Assembly: GCF_018837975.1 (NCBI RefSeq)
Contig: NZ_JAGSOY010000012.1
Coordinates: 1-64,000, forward strand
Direction of reading: 5' to 3'
DNA length: 64,000 bases
Source: Zooshikella harenae
GTDB taxonomy: Bacteria; Pseudomonadota; Gammaproteobacteria; Pseudomonadales; Zooshikellaceae
Below the pieces are notes generated by a model, which ran no database searches, was not told the origin of the DNA, and saw only the letters and a list, made by a program, of their open reading frames with translations. Made by a program: the position numbers and the translations under genes. Below, in pieces: positions 62,147-64,000 of the stretch (position 1 is its first letter; every line of letters begins with the position of its first letter).

Positions 62147-62151
62147 AGTTT

Positions 62152-62562
62152 ATGCGTCATTACGAAATCGTATTTCTCGTTCACCCTGACCAAAGTGAAC
62201 AGGTTGGTGCGATGATTGAGCGTTATACCAGCTTGGTTACTGAAGGTGATGGTAAGGTCCATCGTCTGGAGGATTGGGGCCGTCGTCAACTGGCTTACCC
62301 TATCCAGAAAGTGCATAAAGCTCATTATGTGTTAATGAATGTTGAATGCAGCAATGAGATCTTAGACGAGCTGACTAACTCATTCCGTTTCAATGATGCT
62401 GTGATTCGTAACATGGTGATTCGTCGCAACGATGTGGTTACTGAACCTTCAATCATGAAATCAGAAGAAGGTCGTAGCGAGCGTCGTGAAGACTCTGCGA
62501 AAAAAGAGAGTTCTGAGCAAAATGCTGTTGAAGCAGCTGACGAAAGCACAGTTGAAGAGTAA
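62152..62562 (+). CDS. rpsF: 30S ribosomal protein S6
   Basis: S6 binds S18 on the small-subunit platform. The 136-residue protein starts [18 protein letters not shown] and has the [11 protein letters not shown] segment. The C-terminal tail from about residue 105 is long, acidic and Ser/Glu-rich, ending in several Glu; in E. coli the end of S6 is glutamylated by RimK, and this tail may be treated likewise. It has a strong ribosome binding site. The operon goes on to rpsR; priB is absent between them. Confidence 0.97.
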   Translation: MRHYEIVFLVHPDQSEQVGAMIERYTSLVTEGDGKVHRLEDWGRRQLAYPIQKVHKAHYVLMNVECSNEILDELTNSFRFNDAVIRNMVIRRNDVVTEPSIMKSEEGRSERREDSAKKESSEQNAVEAADESTVEE

Positions 62563-62588
62563 TCACAATTCATTGAAGGAGAAAGTCA

Positions 62589-62813
62589 ATGGCACGTTTT
62601 TTTCGTCGTAGAAAATTCTGCCGCTTTACAGCTGAAGGCGTAAAAGAGATTGATTACAAAGATATCAATACGCTGAAAGCTTATGTTTCTGAAACAGGCA
62701 AAATCGTTCCTAGCCGTATTACCGGAACAAAAGCTAAATATCAACGTCAGTTAGCAACAGCTGTTAAGCGTGCTCGTTACATTGCTCTGTTGCCATACAC
62801 TGATCGTCACTAA
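62589..62813 (+). CDS. rpsR: 30S ribosomal protein S18
   Basis: S18 is the partner of S6. This 74-residue protein starts [17 protein letters not shown] and has the typical basic segment [27 protein letters not shown] precedes the ATG. It lies 26 bp after rpsF. Confidence 0.97.
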   Translation: MARFFRRRKFCRFTAEGVKEIDYKDINTLKAYVSETGKIVPSRITGTKAKYQRQLATAVKRARYIALLPYTDRH

Positions 62814-62843
62814 CGTGATAGAGCGCTTGATAAAGGGAACATA

Positions 62844-63719
62844 ATGCGTGCTTTAGCTGAATTCATTATGCGAGGGCCTAAGCAGGCAGCATTGTTTGCT
62901 ACACTGACTGCTATTGCTCCGCTAACGTCCTGGCTAAGCGCGGCAGCTTTGGGTTTGGTGGTTTTACGCCAAGGCTTTACCAAAGCGATTCAGGTGATTA
63001 TTTGGCCCCTGTTACCAGCACTGTATTTTGCTATACAGGGGCAGCTAGATGTCATTACCACGTTGCTATGTACTGTTGCACTGGCTCATTTCCTCAGAAC
63101 GAGTGTTTCATGGGCTGTGACATTAGGTCTAAGTGTACTGTTGGGCGTCTTGGTTGTTTTTAGCATTAAGCTTATAACACCTGATTTATTGGCAACAATT
63201 GTTGAGCAGTTCAATACTATTTGGACTCAGTCAGCAATGTATAAGCAGCTTGGTGAAGATTCGCTAAACTTGCAAAAACAGATTAACGACCTGTTACCAC
63301 ATATTGTGGTTGGGTTGTTAGCATTTGGCAGTATGATGCTGTGTATAGTTTCATTGATTGTTGCGCGTTGGTGGCAATCAATGTTATTCGTGCCAGATGG
63401 TTTTCGTGAAGAATTTCATGCTTTGCGCTTACCTATCTGGTTAAGCAGTAGCTTAATGGCATTTATTATTCTTGGTATTGAGATTGATACATCCTTAGCT
63501 GCTTTTGTGCTTTTAGCATCACTCCCATTGTTTTTTGCTGGTATTGCACTTGTGCATGGCAGTCTCGCTAAGAAGCAAATGAGTAAGCAGTGGCTTATTC
63601 TTTTTTATTTAGCACAATTGTTGTTTTTACAGGTTATGTACCCTTTATTAGTCATCATGGCCTTTTTGGACAGCTTGCTGAACTTTCGAGGTAGGCTACA
63701 ACAAAAGCCACCTGTTTAG
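62844..63719 (+). CDS. DUF2232 membrane protein
   Basis: This 291-residue hydrophobic protein has about eight membrane helices and starts MRALAEFIMRGPKQAALFA. A DUF2232 protein is placed between rpsR and rplI in Pseudomonas and relatives, and the position and topology support that family. Its function is unknown. It is 30 bp after rpsR and 49 bp before rplI, so it is part of the ribosomal protein operon. Confidence 0.85.
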   Translation: MRALAEFIMRGPKQAALFATLTAIAPLTSWLSAAALGLVVLRQGFTKAIQVIIWPLLPALYFAIQGQLDVITTLLCTVALAHFLRTSVSWAVTLGLSVLLGVLVVFSIKLITPDLLATIVEQFNTIWTQSAMYKQLGEDSLNLQKQINDLLPHIVVGLLAFGSMMLCIVSLIVARWWQSMLFVPDGFREEFHALRLPIWLSSSLMAFIILGIEIDTSLAAFVLLASLPLFFAGIALVHGSLAKKQMSKQWLILFYLAQLLFLQVMYPLLVIMAFLDSLLNFRGRLQQKPPV

Positions 63720-63768
63720 TGATCTCCAAAATGTGTTAATGGGTAAGACAGTTAAAGGTAATTAAGCG

Positions 63769-64000
63769 ATGGATGTTATTCTTTTAGAAAAAATTGCTAA
63801 CCTAGGTAACCTGGGTGACAAGGTTGCAGTAAAGGCCGGCTATGGGCGCAACTTCCTAATCCCGTTCAATAAAGCCGTTCCTGCTACAAAAGACAATTTG
63901 GCTGAGTTTGAAGCGCGTCGCGCTGAGCTGGAAAAATCAGCCCAAGATAAATTGAAAGTAGCTGAAGAACGCGCTACTGCGATTGCTGATATCGAACTGA
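63769..64000 (+). CDS. rplI: 50S ribosomal protein L9 (5' part)
   Basis: The frame begins with [20 protein letters not shown] and continues with [15 protein letters not shown], the classical N-terminal domain of L9. It then enters the long central helix ([13 protein letters not shown]). About 77 codons are visible before the window ends, about half of the usual 148. The ATG follows the DUF2232 gene by 49 bp. Confidence 0.95.
   Translation, partial: MDVILLEKIANLGNLGDKVAVKAGYGRNFLIPFNKAVPATKDNLAEFEARRAELEKSAQDKLKVAEERATAIADIEL

Larger units (their letters stand above)
61690..62151. other. Long structured region before rpsF
   Basis: This 460 bp region has several stem-loops: the 12-bp palindrome GCCCAGCTGGGC (61886-61897), GCACTCA/TGAGTGC (61941-61957) and GTTGC/GCAAC (61958-61973). 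After them come a sigma-70 promoter candidate and the S6:S18-type leader. No gene was found on either strand. Confidence 0.55.

Overview
This window looks like core chromosome of a gammaproteobacterium with a moderately low GC content, related to the Pseudomonadales/Oceanospirillales. A marine Zooshikella- or Spartinivicinus-like genus is my best guess, inferred from gene content only. Gene order follows, from memory, the Pseudomonas aeruginosa segment running from the LPS-core kinase/msbA/hldE region through waaA, tolC, parE/parC, serB, fimX, psd, motAB, rsgA, orn and queG to mutL-miaA-hfq-hflX-hflKC, hisZ-purA, rnr-rlmB and rpsF-rpsR-rplI. One insertion relative to Pseudomonas resembles E. 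coli: the epmB/efp/epmA block beside psd.

Layout. 1-611: intergenic sequence with remains of two transposases. 612-6958 (minus): an O-antigen/LPS operon with an LPS-kinase-like protein, rmlB, rmlA, rmlC, rmlD, a WaaL-type ligase and a DUF6625 protein; its last two genes are visibly AT-rich. 7274-10505 (plus): msbA and hldE. 10550-13505 (minus): FAD oxidoreductase, aldo/keto reductase and a degenerate Nudix-like protein. 13666-16507: waaA and tolC, convergent. 17045-23750 (plus): yqiB-type DUF1249, cpdA, yqiA, parE, parC. 23834-30823: AhpA/YtjB-like membrane protein, serB, fimX and a PilZ protein. 31059-34090: EF-P and its two lysine-modification enzymes. 34221-38173 (minus): psd, a RhdA-type sulfurtransferase and an HDOD protein. 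38272-43088: motA, motB, rsgA, orn, queG. 43372-49806 (plus): nnr, tsaE, amiB, mutL, miaA. 50022-56677 (plus): hfq, hflX, hflK, hflC, DUF2065, hisZ, purA. 57028-61247 (plus): rnr, rlmB and a 2-hydroxyacid dehydrogenase. 61279-61689 (minus): a small exported unknown. 62152-64000 (plus): rpsF, rpsR, DUF2232 and the start of rplI.

The genes serve envelope building (dTDP-rhamnose, core heptose, Kdo transfer, MsbA flipping, O-antigen ligation, PE synthesis, TolC), surface motility and c-di-GMP signalling (FimX, PilZ protein, MotAB), translation and RNA care (EF-P system, RsgA, Orn, QueG, TsaE, MiaA, Hfq, RNase R, RlmB), DNA topology and repair (topoisomerase IV, MutL) and membrane proteolysis control (HflKC).

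I found no phage, CRISPR array, tRNA, rRNA, toxin-antitoxin pair or defence island, and no convincing previously undescribed system. The items most worth a second look are a non-conservative change in a highly conserved ParC position, the missing nudF between tolC and the DUF1249 gene with an inverted repeat in its place, several structured intergenic RNAs (before rnr, before rpsF, between waaA and tolC), a T8AT8 tract before hfq, and the transposase debris beside the AT-rich O-antigen genes.
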